From positions 1-60,760 of the forward strand of contig JAAYUZ010000117.1 of assembly GCA_012517385.1 (NCBI GenBank): a stretch of 60,760 bases of DNA, in the 5' to 3' direction. The position numbers were made by a program, and so were the translations under genes. Positions 34,760 through 44,011 of this stretch are shown piece by piece. The stretch is from Treponema sp. Its GTDB lineage: Bacteria > Spirochaetota > Spirochaetia > Treponematales > Breznakiellaceae. Numbering within the stretch: position 1 is the first letter of the stretch; every line of letters begins with the position of its first letter. The notes beneath the pieces were generated by a model. It saw only the letters and a list, made by a program, of their open reading frames with translations. It was not told the DNA's origin and made no database searches.

Positions 34760-37700
34760 ACAGCTGGAATGGAAAATAGTTGAAACTTCATGGAATAAAA
34801 AGACCCTTGGAAAAGATGAAACCCTCTTTACCTTAGCCAATGGACACCTGGGGCTCCGGGGCGATTTTGATGAACCTGGGCCTGCCTTTCACCGTGGAAC
34901 CTATATTAATGGTTTCTTTGAAAAGGAGCCCATTGTTTACGGTGAGATAGCCTATGGTTATGCTGAAAACCATGAAACCATTCTCAATCTCCCCGATCCG
35001 AAGGTGGTTCGGCTGTATATAAATCAGACCGAATTTCGTCTGGATACCGCGCAAGTGCTTGCATACCGCCGGTACCTTGATATGAAAGCGGGCCTCCTGG
35101 TTCGTGAAGTGGAAGCTGTTTTGTCGAAGGGCCGCCGTATTCTGCTAAAGAGCAGGCGATTGGTGAGCTTGAACCGGGACACCATTGGCGCTCTGGAGTA
35201 TCAGTGCACACTCCTCGAAAGCCCCGATAATCAGCCTGTAGATATACGGTTAGAATGTCCCCTGGAAGCTCTCGCGTCGAATAGAAAGGCAGAGAAGGAC
35301 CCCCGGGTTGGTTCTAAATTTTCACGGCATCCCTATAGGATGAGCGCACTTAATGCAGATGCGCAGCGTGCCGAACTCGTTCTGGAGACCCATAACAGCG
35401 CCCTCGCTGCAGCTGTTTTACTCCACCATGAGATTCTTCCCCAACGTAAGTTACAGGCCAGCCACCGCATCATGGAACATTCGGTGCTGCATAGCTGGGA
35501 AGGGAAGCTGGAACCGGGATCATCCTGTACGCTCTACAAATATTTTTCCTATACCATGGGACAAGCGGGGCATGAAGAGGTTCTCCAGCAGCAGAACGCC
35601 CAGGCCCTGGATACTGCAGTACAGGCGGGTTTTGCCACATTGGCCCAGGAACAGTACGAGTACCTGCGGGATTTCTGGAGCCGGGCGGATATACAAATTG
35701 GCGGGGATCCTGGAATACAGCAGGCAATTCGCTTTAACATCTTTCATATTCTGCAATCCTCAGGACGAAGGGGTAAAACCAGTATTGCCGCCAAGGGCCT
35801 TACCGGCGAAGGCTATGAAGGGCACTTTTTTTGGGATACGGAAATCTATGTATGCCCCCTTTTCACCTATACTCAGCCAGAAATTGCCCGGAATCTCCTG
35901 GAATATCGCTATGCAATTCTGGATAAAGCACGGCAGCGGGCCCGTACCATGGCAGAGGCGGGAGCCCTCTTCCCCTGGCGTACCATAGACGGGGAAGAAA
36001 CCAGCGCCTACTATCCTGCAGGAACAGCCCAGTACCATATCAACGCGGATATTGTCTATGCAATGGAAAAATACTGCCAGGCCTCAGGGGATCGGGCGTT
36101 TCTGTTTCACCAGGCCGCAGAGGTCGCTGCAGAGACGGCGAGGCTCTGGCTTTCCCTGGGACACTATGGTTCTGATGGCCGGTTCCGTATCGACTGTGTT
36201 ACCGGTCCCGATGAATATACGGCTTTAGTCAACAATAACACCTTTACCAATGTAATGGCCCGCAACAATCTGCATTTTGCCCTGAACACCCTTAGACTAA
36301 TGCAAAGCGAAGCCTCTCGGGACTATGCTGCGCTGACTGGGCGGCTTGGCCTACAAGCAGAAGAGCTCTCCCAGTGGGAACGGGCTGCCAATTCCATGTA
36401 TGTACCTTTTGATAAAAAAACAGGTATCTATCCCCAGGACGACTCCTTTATGCAGAAGGAACCATGGCCCTTTAATACGACACCCCGGGATAAATATCCG
36501 CTTTTATTACATTTCCACCCCCTGGTGATTTACCGGCACCAGGTACTTAAACAGCCAGACCTGGTACTGGCCCAGTTCCTTCTTTCTGAACAATTCAGTC
36601 TGGCTGAAAAAATACGGAACTATCGGTTCTATGAAAAACTCACCACCGGAGACTCATCCCTTTCCCATTGCATTCAGAGTATTATGGCTGCAGAAATTGG
36701 CGAATCTGAGAAGGCCTATTCCTATTTCTTAAAAACTGTCCGGATGGATCTGGATGATGTCCATGGCAACAGCCAGGATGGTATCCACACCGCCGCCATG
36801 GCTGGAAGCTGGCTTTCGGTTATTTATGGCTTTGCAGGTTTTAGAGACCGTGCCCGGCCAGGATCCGATGTGGCCTATTCCTTTAACCCCAGATTGCCAG
36901 CCCAATGGAACCGCCTCGTGTTTTCGCTGTCTATCAAAGGAAAGATCCTTAAGGTTGATATGGGCCGCCATGCGGTACAGTACAGCCTCTTCGATGCACC
37001 TGTCGAAACCGGCCCTGCAGATCCCGACGAATTACATGCCAAAGAAGATGGGGTGCGTCCAGAGGGTTTCACCTTTTTACACCGCAATCAGCGGCTTACC
37101 CTGTATAGCGGAGACTCGGTAACCATCTCTCTGAAACCAGTATTGCGGGCTGTTATCTTTGACCTGGATGGGGTTATCACCGATACGGCCCGTCTCCACT
37201 TTGCAGCATGGAAACGGCTGGCCGATGAACAGGGCTGGTCCTTTAATGAAAAATTGAATGAAAGCTTAAAGGGCGTTTCCCGTCTTGAGTCATTAGAAAT
37301 AATCATCACCCATAATAAAGTGTCCCTGACCCATGAGGAAAAACATGCTTTAGCGGAACGGAAAAACGGCTATTATAATGAGTTGCTTTCCGATCTTGGC
37401 CCAGAGGATATACTGCCTGGTATTCAGGACCTGCTTCTTGAGTTAGGGAAACGGGGTATCAAGCGGATAATAGCCTCCGCAAGCAAAAATGCACCGAAAA
37501 TTATCAATCAGCTTACAATGGGCCCAATCCCAGGAACCTATTTTGATGACATTGTAGACCCCGCATCGGTCTGTTGCGGCAAGCCCGATCCAGAACTCTT
37601 TTTACGGGCCGCAGAACTTGCCGGTGCGTGTCCCGAAGATTGCATAGGTATAGAGGATGCCCAAGCAGGGATTGATGGAATTAAGGCTGCGGGAATGAAG

Positions 37701-37820
37701 GCCATAGGGGTTGGCCAGAACCTTAAGGGGGCGGACTATAGGGTGAAACAAACTGGAGATATCAATCTTGTTCTCTTGGAGCAGGTTCTTTATAGTGGAG
37801 GTATTAGAGAAAAAGATTGA
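34746..37820 (+). CDS. GH65 disaccharide phosphorylase fused to beta-phosphoglucomutase
   Basis: A 1024-residue fusion. The ATG at 34746 is chosen because AGGAG lies 9-10 bases upstream. Residues 1 to about 795 are a family 65 glycoside phosphorylase with N-terminal beta sandwich, (alpha/alpha)6 barrel and catalytic acid E490 in VTGPDEYT. Residues about 800-1024 are a HAD-type beta-phosphoglucomutase with nucleophile D806 and acid D808 in FDLDGVITD, the SASKNAP core and the KPDPELFL motif. GH65 phosphorolysis of an alpha-linked disaccharide (maltose, trehalose, kojibiose or nigerose) gives beta-glucose 1-phosphate, and the fused mutase turns it into glucose 6-phosphate. The linkage cannot be read by eye. 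Coding for the transporter next to it supports import of the intact disaccharide. Confidence 0.92.
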   Translation: MSSNEQLEWKIVETSWNKKTLGKDETLFTLANGHLGLRGDFDEPGPAFHRGTYINGFFEKEPIVYGEIAYGYAENHETILNLPDPKVVRLYINQTEFRLDTAQVLAYRRYLDMKAGLLVREVEAVLSKGRRILLKSRRLVSLNRDTIGALEYQCTLLESPDNQPVDIRLECPLEALASNRKAEKDPRVGSKFSRHPYRMSALNADAQRAELVLETHNSALAAAVLLHHEILPQRKLQASHRIMEHSVLHSWEGKLEPGSSCTLYKYFSYTMGQAGHEEVLQQQNAQALDTAVQAGFATLAQEQYEYLRDFWSRADIQIGGDPGIQQAIRFNIFHILQSSGRRGKTSIAAKGLTGEGYEGHFFWDTEIYVCPLFTYTQPEIARNLLEYRYAILDKARQRARTMAEAGALFPWRTIDGEETSAYYPAGTAQYHINADIVYAMEKYCQASGDRAFLFHQAAEVAAETARLWLSLGHYGSDGRFRIDCVTGPDEYTALVNNNTFTNVMARNNLHFALNTLRLMQSEASRDYAALTGRLGLQAEELSQWERAANSMYVPFDKKTGIYPQDDSFMQKEPWPFNTTPRDKYPLLLHFHPLVIYRHQVLKQPDLVLAQFLLSEQFSLAEKIRNYRFYEKLTTGDSSLSHCIQSIMAAEIGESEKAYSYFLKTVRMDLDDVHGNSQDGIHTAAMAGSWLSVIYGFAGFRDRARPGSDVAYSFNPRLPAQWNRLVFSLSIKGKILKVDMGRHAVQYSLFDAPVETGPADPDELHAKEDGVRPEGFTFLHRNQRLTLYSGDSVTISLKPVLRAVIFDLDGVITDTARLHFAAWKRLADEQGWSFNEKLNESLKGVSRLESLEIIITHNKVSLTHEEKHALAERKNGYYNELLSDLGPEDILPGIQDLLLELGKRGIKRIIASASKNAPKIINQLTMGPIPGTYFDDIVDPASVCCGKPDPELFLRAAELAGACPEDCIGIEDAQAGIDGIKAAGMKAIGVGQNLKGADYRVKQTGDINLVLLEQVLYSGGIREKD

Positions 37821-37851
37821 CGAAATACTTAAATGATGTCAAACTAAATCA

Positions 37852-39522
37852 ATGTTTGTATATACACCCTATATATGGCCTTTGATCATTGCTACGGCGC
37901 TCTGCATCGTTATTGCATTGTATGTACAAAAATACCCGGAGACACCCGCTTCCCGTCCTTTTATATATATGATGTTAATCGGTGCAGGGTGGACCGCATT
38001 ATATGGACTTTCTATAATTACTATCTGGTATCCATTACGGTTGTTTTTTTCCATGGCCATGTATATTCCTTCCCGACTTATGGCCCCTGCAATACTCTTT
38101 TTAGCCCTTGAATATAGCGGAAAAGAAAGATGGATAACTACTAAAAATGTAATTCTTATTCTTATTATCCCTGTCATTGCCATCATTGCCTCCATGACAA
38201 GCCCCTGGCACAACCTCTTTCGGTATAATTTTAATCTGGATACTTCCGGACCGATTCCTATCCTGTATTACACGCCGGGACCGATCTTTACCTTGAGTAA
38301 TATTTATAATGCGGTGGTGATCCTTGGTTCACTGCTTATTATGCTATTTTCTTTGAGGGACCGGGCCCTTAAAGCCCAATCTACCCTGTTGCTTATCATT
38401 GGTATTTTTATTCCTATTATTGTGGAAATTTTATTTACCAATAACATCACCCCGATTAAGGGGTATAATTTTGCCGCAAGTACCATAGTCTTTACCGGGG
38501 GTGCATATCTTGTGGCCCTCATGAAGTACCGCCTTTTCGGTTTTGTCTCTATCGCCCGCTCAACGGTGCTGGAACACATTTCCGATCTTGTGGTGGTTTT
38601 CGACAATCAGGTCCAGATTGTGGATTGTAATCCTGCCGCTTTGCAGGCTTTAGGACTTAATCCAAAAAATTATGTGGGAATTCCCAACGATTTTGTTCCC
38701 GAACCCTGGAGGTCCTTCTTTGATGCTCAGGCTGCTCTGGGCACCGGTCAGCGGGATGTTGCATTAAACATTAAAGGAGAAAACAAGGTTTTTGACCTTT
38801 CGGTAAAGACTATTATCGATAGTCATTCTCGAACCCTTGGAACACTCTTTTTATTGCATGATATAACGAGTCTTCGTGCTTCCGAACAACAGGTACAGCA
38901 GCTTTTAGAAGAGAAAAATCTTTTATTGCGGGAAGTTCATCATCGAATTAAGAATAATATGAGTGTTATCGCAAGCCTGCTCTCTCTGCAATCCGACACG
39001 GTCCAGGATGATGCGGCAAAAACAGCCCTACAGGAGGCTCGCAACCGGGTGCAAAGTATGTCGGTCCTCTATGACCGTTTGTACCGTTCCGATGGGGCCA
39101 ATGAGATGCCCCTGGATGAATATTTATCTCCATTAATTGATAAACTTGTAGCCATGTTCCCCATAGATCCGTATATAAACGTAGAAAAACATCTGGAACC
39201 TATAGTGTTAAATGCCCGCATTCTCTTTTCTCTGGGGATTATTGTCAATGAACTTCTCACAAACGCCTTTAAATATGCCTTTAAGCGTGGAGAGCGAGGT
39301 ACGGTTCGTATCATTGCTGAATCTGAGGGCCCTCGTATAACCGTTAAAGTCATTGATAGCGGCGGTCGCTACCAGGAGCCTGTAAACGAAGGTGCCCAGA
39401 CTGGGTTCGGTTTACAGGTGGTACAACTTATGGCGAGGCAGATTGGAGCAAGCTTTGCTATACAGCGGGCTGGAGTACAGGTGCAAGAAACGGTAGCAAC
39501 CCTCTCTTTTACGAAGGCCTAG
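37852..39522 (+). CDS. 7TM histidine kinase with PAS and HisKA_2 domains
   Basis: A 556-residue kinase. The first 225 residues hold seven to eight helices of the His_kinase_N 7TM type. A PAS domain follows (about 235-345; LEHISDLVVVFDNQVQIVDCNPAALQALG). The H-box is EVHHRIKNNMSVIASLLSL (HisKA_2 type). The ATPase domain has IIVNELLTNAFKYAF (N-box) and VIDSGG and GFGLQVVQLM. Its response regulator is not in the window. It follows the GH65 gene by 31 bases but no ribosome site is obvious, so the start is a little uncertain. Confidence 0.85.
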   Translation: MFVYTPYIWPLIIATALCIVIALYVQKYPETPASRPFIYMMLIGAGWTALYGLSIITIWYPLRLFFSMAMYIPSRLMAPAILFLALEYSGKERWITTKNVILILIIPVIAIIASMTSPWHNLFRYNFNLDTSGPIPILYYTPGPIFTLSNIYNAVVILGSLLIMLFSLRDRALKAQSTLLLIIGIFIPIIVEILFTNNITPIKGYNFAASTIVFTGGAYLVALMKYRLFGFVSIARSTVLEHISDLVVVFDNQVQIVDCNPAALQALGLNPKNYVGIPNDFVPEPWRSFFDAQAALGTGQRDVALNIKGENKVFDLSVKTIIDSHSRTLGTLFLLHDITSLRASEQQVQQLLEEKNLLLREVHHRIKNNMSVIASLLSLQSDTVQDDAAKTALQEARNRVQSMSVLYDRLYRSDGANEMPLDEYLSPLIDKLVAMFPIDPYINVEKHLEPIVLNARILFSLGIIVNELLTNAFKYAFKRGERGTVRIIAESEGPRITVKVIDSGGRYQEPVNEGAQTGFGLQVVQLMARQIGASFAIQRAGVQVQETVATLSFTKA

Positions 39523-39629
39523 TACGGCCTTGCCGTACTTACGATTTCTCTGTATGCTAGTTAAGACCCTTTTTTAGGGCCTTCAGGGGCCTGGAACCTG
39601 AAAAATCTAAGTATAATGGAAATTTTGTT

Positions 39630-40292
39630 ATGAAGAAGACCATTTTATCGATTCTGTTAGCTTCTACCGTTTTATTTGCCTGTGACGCCAAAGGCACCGC
39701 AGAGGCTTCTAAGGATTCAGCGAAGGATGCCGCGAGTAAAGATACGACCACGACAACTAAACCTGCGTCAAAGGCCGATATCAGCTATGCTGTTGGCATG
39801 GCCCTGGGTAAGAGCGTAAAGGATACGGGTATTGAACTTGATTATAATGCTTTCCTGCAGGGCTTTAAGGACAACATGGAAAGTAAAAAGCTCAAGCTGA
39901 CCGATGAACAGGCTACTTCCTATATTCAGGAAGCAATCGCTAAAGCTCAGGAAAAGAAGGCTGCGGATAACAAGGCCAAGGAAACCAAATTCCTGGAAGA
40001 TAACGGCAAGAAACCGGGTGTTAAGACCACTGCAAGCGGACTTCAGTATGAGGTTATCTCCGAAGGTACCGGGCTAAAGCCCCAGGCTACTGACACGGTA
40101 AAGGTACACTATACCGGCACCCTGATGGACGGCACCAAATTTGACAGTTCTATCGACCGTGGCGAGCCTGCCACTTTTCCCCTGGACCAGGTTATTCCCG
40201 GCTGGACCGAAGGAATTCAGCTTATGAGCGTTGGCAGCAAATATAAGCTCTATATTCCTTCCAGCCTTGCCTATGGTGAAAGCGGTGCTTGA
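39630..40292 (+). CDS. FKBP-type peptidyl-prolyl isomerase lipoprotein, cut by in-frame TGA
   Basis: A 220-residue product. The signal has lipobox LFAC (Cys18). A low-complexity Lys/Thr/Ala stretch leads to an FKBP_N-like dimer domain (DISYAVGMALGKSVKD...) and an FKBP domain (VKVHYTGTLMDGTKFDSSIDRGEPATFPLDQVIPGWTEGI). Translation ends at TGA (40290-40292) right after YGESGA. The same frame continues for 20 codons, GVIPPNSPLIFEVELLGIEK, to TAA at 40355. These are exactly the missing last strands of an FKBP fold, where the stop replaces the usual Gly of GAGGVIPP. One base (GGA to TGA) explains it. The truncated protein would lack the final beta strand. Confidence 0.85.
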   Translation: MKKTILSILLASTVLFACDAKGTAEASKDSAKDAASKDTTTTTKPASKADISYAVGMALGKSVKDTGIELDYNAFLQGFKDNMESKKLKLTDEQATSYIQEAIAKAQEKKAADNKAKETKFLEDNGKKPGVKTTASGLQYEVISEGTGLKPQATDTVKVHYTGTLMDGTKFDSSIDRGEPATFPLDQVIPGWTEGIQLMSVGSKYKLYIPSSLAYGESGA

Positions 40293-40373
40293 GGTGTCAT
40301 CCCTCCCAATTCACCCCTCATCTTCGAAGTTGAATTACTAGGCATTGAGAAATAAGCGACCGAAACGCTGAAA

Positions 40374-40412
40374 ACAAAAAAGCCCCTGTAATACCCGTTA
40401 CAGGGGTCTTTT
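40374..40412 (+). terminator. Terminator after the FKBP gene
   Basis: Stem CCCCTGTAA / TTACAGGGG with A-rich and T-rich flanks, so it can work for both convergent genes. Confidence 0.85.
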
Positions 40413-40447
40413 TATATGTACATCCGGTAGGTCGATATAGCAGGGTT

Positions 40448-41632
40448 TTACTTTACCGCCAGGTATGCGTTTATTACTTCAACACAATTATTGTTATTAA
40501 TCTTTACAATGCCCATTTCCCGTTTTGCATTTTCTGGTGAATCAGAAGCATGGGCTGTATTGACCATGACATTGCTCCCAAATTCCCGGCGGACCGTTCC
40601 CATAGGAGCCTTAAGGGGGTCTGTGGGGCCCAATACGTCACGAATCTTGTTCACCGCATTTTCTCCTTCATATATCAGGATCATGCACTTCACCGATCCG
40701 GGATGGTTCATTTCTTCCACCGGGCACTTACTGGGCTTCTGGCCTGACATGAACTCTACAATCTGTTCAAACTGATCAACCGCATATTCTGCACCAAAAC
40801 TTTCGGTCAGGGCCTTTTCGGTTGCGTCGCTTAAGGTAATTTTAAATTCCGCTTCCAACAGCTCCTTAGCCTTCTTGCCGAACACAGGACTGAGTTTGTT
40901 TTTAAGGGCATCCTTTACCGGACCATAGAATTCCAGGGCTTCTGCAATGGAAAAACGGTGGACCTTAACTGCAATGATTCTTAAACCCGTACGGGAGAAC
41001 ATATCGATAATGGTTCCCGGCCGGGAAGAATTGTATTTCCAGTTATCCGGTTTCAGTATGACCAGGGTTCGCTCAATCTTAGAGGGGTCTGGGTAGACCA
41101 TGTTTTCGATAATGTTAGGCTGATCCTTAAGGAAACGGGCAAACAGGGCCAGATTCTGATCCGCCGCTTCCTGGCTCCTGGGGGTCAGGACCGCCGGTTC
41201 CATGTACGTCACCTTGTTGGGGTCATTGGGGTCTACAATGATATCCGCATAGGTATCCCGGATTGTTTCTCCGGTTATCGACTCAATTCCCATATTTTCT
41301 GGGTACAAGGCGCCAACTATATCGGATAGTTTTTTTACCGCATCGGTACCGCGGAAAAGCAGGAGCAGAGAGCGATGCCGCCGACCGCCAGAGGGAGCGA
41401 GGTTCTTTTCAACATAATCTGCCAGAAGGTTCGCTGCCTTTGGATTTTGAGGGTCCTTCTGGCTGCGGATGAGGCTTGCATATTCTTTTACAAAGGCTTC
41501 GTCGGGGGCGATCATCTGTGCGCCGACCAGCTCCAGATCAAGCCGGGAAAGCAGTCGGGCTATTACGCCGCCGGTCCGGCTTTTAGCAATGGTGTAGGGG
41601 GTAACGAGAACGTAGGAAAGGGTTTGTTCCAT
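40448..41632 (-). CDS. Tandem nucleoside diphosphate kinase-like protein
   Basis: A 394-residue protein built of two NDK-like halves. The second half (about 190-394) starts ERTLVILKPDNW and has the catalytic His361 in VNTAHASDS together with the GTVRREFG loop. The first half (about 1-175) starts TLSYVLVTPYTI and has GETIRDTYAD but the equivalent His position lies in PAVLTPRSQE, so it has no catalytic His. It would make nucleoside triphosphates using the C-terminal site only, with the N-terminal half probably structural or regulatory. Usual NDKs are about 140 residues. No signal peptide. It is monocistronic and convergent with the FKBP gene. Confidence 0.8.
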   Translation of the reverse strand: MEQTLSYVLVTPYTIAKSRTGGVIARLLSRLDLELVGAQMIAPDEAFVKEYASLIRSQKDPQNPKAANLLADYVEKNLAPSGGRRHRSLLLLFRGTDAVKKLSDIVGALYPENMGIESITGETIRDTYADIIVDPNDPNKVTYMEPAVLTPRSQEAADQNLALFARFLKDQPNIIENMVYPDPSKIERTLVILKPDNWKYNSSRPGTIIDMFSRTGLRIIAVKVHRFSIAEALEFYGPVKDALKNKLSPVFGKKAKELLEAEFKITLSDATEKALTESFGAEYAVDQFEQIVEFMSGQKPSKCPVEEMNHPGSVKCMILIYEGENAVNKIRDVLGPTDPLKAPMGTVRREFGSNVMVNTAHASDSPENAKREMGIVKINNNNCVEVINAYLAVK

Positions 41633-41733
41633 ATATAAAAACTCCTATGAAGTTATAATAATAAACAAAATGAAGCAGTTTGTCTATTAAGTCATTCCTG
41701 TATATAAAATTGCATAAATATTTATAAAATTCA

Positions 41734-41762
41734 TTGACAATCTATATTTATACAATTATTAT
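41734..41762 (+). promoter_or_regulatory. Sigma-70 promoter of the liv-pro unit
   Basis: TTGACA, a 17-base spacer and TATTAT, ending 24 bases before the binding-protein start. Confidence 0.75.
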
Positions 41763-41786
41763 GCATCTGAGGTAGGAGGAACTTCT

Positions 41787-42947
41787 ATGAAAAAGCGTTT
41801 TACAGGTATCCTGGCTGCAGTTTTTACGGTTGGTCTGGCTGCGATCATTCTCAGCTGTGGGAGCAGCACCCAGTCAAATGTCATCAAAATTGGTGTGTTT
41901 GAGCCTCTCACCGGTGCCAATGGCGCTGGAGGTGCCGATGAGGCAGAGGGGGTAAAGCTGGCCAATATGCTTTATCCCGCAGTAACAGTTGGAAACAAAG
42001 AATACAAAATTGAACTGGTTGTTGCAGACAACAAGTCCGACAAGGTAGAGGCGGCTAATGCGGCAACTATGCTTGCTCAGAAAGCCAAGGTGAATGCGGT
42101 TGTTGGAAGCTGGGGCTCATCCCTGTCTATGGCTGGAGGACCAATCTTTGCAGAGGCAAAAATTCCTGCGGTTGGTGCATCCTGTACGAATCCGAACGTT
42201 ACAAAGGGTAACGAATACTATTTCCGGGTCTGCTTTATCGATCCATTCCAGGGCGAAGTCATGGCAACCTATGCCTTCAAAAATCTGGGGGCAAAAAAGG
42301 CAGCCATTATCCGGGAAGTTTCCAATGACTATTCTGTGGGGCTCGCTAAATTCTTTGTGGACAGCTTCATCAAGCTGACCGGAGATCCGAACGCTATCGT
42401 TGCCCAGGCTGACTATAATACGGGGGACCAGGACTTTAATGCCCAGCTCACCAATATTAAAAAAGCCAAGCCCGATGTGATTTTTGCTCCCGGTAACTTT
42501 ACCGAAAGTGCACTTCTCATCAAGCAGGCCCGCCAGCAGGGCATCACTACCCCCTTCCTCGGCGGTGATACCTGGGACGAAGCGGCTTTCCTGGAAGTTG
42601 GCGGCAAGGAAGTGGAAGGGGCGGTGTTCTCCACCTTCTTCGCCAATGATGTGCCGATCAACGGTACCAGTGCGGTCTTCCTCAAGGAATTCCGGGCAAA
42701 GTTTAACAAGGAACCCGCTGCGGTAGCAGCCCTTGGTTTTGATGCCTACCTGGTCATCCTCGATGCTATTAAGCGGGCCAACTCTGTGGACCCCGTAAAG
42801 ATTCGGGATGAGATTGCCAAGACTACTAATTTCGAAGGCGCTGCAGGTTCAATTACCATCAACGCGGAACGGAATGCCGAGAAGGATGCGGTTATAAAAA
42901 CAGTAAAGGACGGTAAATTCCACTATCTGACCACTGTAAAACCATAA
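41787..42947 (+). CDS. livK: Branched-chain amino acid-type ABC binding lipoprotein
   Basis: A 386-residue substrate-binding protein of the LivJ/LivK (peripla_BP_6) family with lipobox ILSC (Cys24). IKIGVFEPLTGANGAGGADEAEGVKLA, VNAVVGSWGSSLSMAGGPIFAEAKIPAVGA and FLGGDTWDEAAFL are family hallmarks. GGAGGAAC lies 8-10 bases before the ATG. The amino acid bound is not certain; leucine-type is the family default, but the link to proABC downstream leaves glutamate- or proline-related substrates open. Confidence 0.9.
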   Translation: MKKRFTGILAAVFTVGLAAIILSCGSSTQSNVIKIGVFEPLTGANGAGGADEAEGVKLANMLYPAVTVGNKEYKIELVVADNKSDKVEAANAATMLAQKAKVNAVVGSWGSSLSMAGGPIFAEAKIPAVGASCTNPNVTKGNEYYFRVCFIDPFQGEVMATYAFKNLGAKKAAIIREVSNDYSVGLAKFFVDSFIKLTGDPNAIVAQADYNTGDQDFNAQLTNIKKAKPDVIFAPGNFTESALLIKQARQQGITTPFLGGDTWDEAAFLEVGGKEVEGAVFSTFFANDVPINGTSAVFLKEFRAKFNKEPAAVAALGFDAYLVILDAIKRANSVDPVKIRDEIAKTTNFEGAAGSITINAERNAEKDAVIKTVKDGKFHYLTTVKP

Positions 42948-42954
42948 TACAGGC

Positions 42955-43011
42955 AAAGGGAGCGCGGTTTTCGAACCTTAAAGAAGGCGAGGGGAGCGCA
43001 GTCCTCGAACC
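42955..43011 (+). repeat. Two imperfect 23-bp direct repeats after livK
   Basis: aaagggagcgcggttttcga at 42955 and gaggggagcgcagtcctcga at 42989, both ending in acc. Each contains a partial GCG/CGA symmetry. Function unknown. Confidence 0.55.
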
Positions 43012-43057
43012 AAAAAAGGTTTTGTGCAAAGGCTGGCACTGCTTGCCGGCCTAATCT

Positions 43058-43094
43058 GGGGTGTTTCGTCTGGACCGCACCTGCGAAACACCCC
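43058..43094 (+). terminator. Strong hairpin between livK and livH
   Basis: Perfect 11-bp stem GGGGTGTTTCG / CGAAACACCCC, 15-base loop, then CTTTAATTTT. It probably acts as a leaky terminator that lets the binding protein be made in excess of the membrane parts. Confidence 0.7.
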
Positions 43095-43117
43095 CTTTAA
43101 TTTTGTATGAAGGACGT

Positions 43118-44011
43118 ATGGATTTATCAACTTTTTTACAATATGTAGCTAATGCCCTGTCCCTGGGCAGCCTCTATGCCCTCATCGCCATAGGCTACTC
43201 CATGGTCTACGGCATCCTGAGGCTCATCAACTTTGCCCATGGGGACGTATTCATGCTGGGGGCCTATATCGCCTTTTTTCCGGTGTCTTCTGCCCTCATG
43301 CCCTGGTGGGTTGCTTTTCTGGTTGCCATTGGTCTCACCTGTCTGTTTGGTATTGGCCTTGAACGGGTAGCATACCGGCCCCTCCGGGATTCTCCCCGTA
43401 TCTCTATCATGATAAGCGCCATTGGCGCATCCTTTCTTATAGAAAACCTGGCCATCGTGCTTTTCGACGCCCGACCCAAGGCTTTTAAAGTGCCGGATAT
43501 ATTCTCCACCGTGGTCAATATCGGCGGAGTTTCCATAGTCAGTGTCAGCTTTTTCATTCCCCTTATTACCTTTGCCCTTCTGGGAATACTGCTGTTTATC
43601 GTTCATAAGACGAAAGCCGGTATGGCTATGCGGGCTGTTTCTACCGATCAGGATGCGGCCCGGCTCATGGCTATTGATGTTGATAAGACCGTTTCTTTTA
43701 CCTTCGGTATCGGCTCCCTGCTTGCTGCCATAGGCGGTATCATGTGGTCCTTAAAATATCCCCAGCTGCTGCCGCTCATGGGGGTAATGCCGGGGCTTAA
43801 ATGCTTTATTGCCGCGGTTATCGGCGGTATTGGTTCCATAGGCGGAGCTGTTTTAGGAGGCTTTCTCCTGGGGATTATCGAGATTATGACGGTAGCCTTC
43901 CTGCCGGACCTCACGGGGTATCGAGATGCCTTTGCATTTATCCTGCTGATTATTGTGCTTCTTGTTAAACCCACGGGTCTCCTGGGTAAGAATCAGGGGG
44001 AAAAGGTATGA
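43118..44011 (+). CDS. livH: Branched-chain amino acid ABC permease LivH
   Basis: A 297-residue permease. The ATG at 43118 is the first start after the hairpin; an earlier frame reads through it. NALSLGSLYALIAIGYSMVYGILRLINFAHGDVFMLGAY is the classic LivH N-terminus, and VIGGIGSIGGAVLGGFLLGIIE is near the end. Its stop overlaps the livM start by 4 bases (ATGA). Confidence 0.95.
   Translation: MDLSTFLQYVANALSLGSLYALIAIGYSMVYGILRLINFAHGDVFMLGAYIAFFPVSSALMPWWVAFLVAIGLTCLFGIGLERVAYRPLRDSPRISIMISAIGASFLIENLAIVLFDARPKAFKVPDIFSTVVNIGGVSIVSVSFFIPLITFALLGILLFIVHKTKAGMAMRAVSTDQDAARLMAIDVDKTVSFTFGIGSLLAAIGGIMWSLKYPQLLPLMGVMPGLKCFIAAVIGGIGSIGGAVLGGFLLGIIEIMTVAFLPDLTGYRDAFAFILLIIVLLVKPTGLLGKNQGEKV

Noticed and set aside
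35353-35988. A 211-codon frame inside the GH65 gene
   Set aside because: It overlaps well-conserved GH65 sequence in another frame and shows no family features.
40290-40292. TGA as a reassigned codon or selenocysteine in the FKBP gene
   Set aside because: TGA ends many other genes here (for example at 5864 and 1737), the replaced residue is normally Gly, and no SECIS-like hairpin is evident just downstream.
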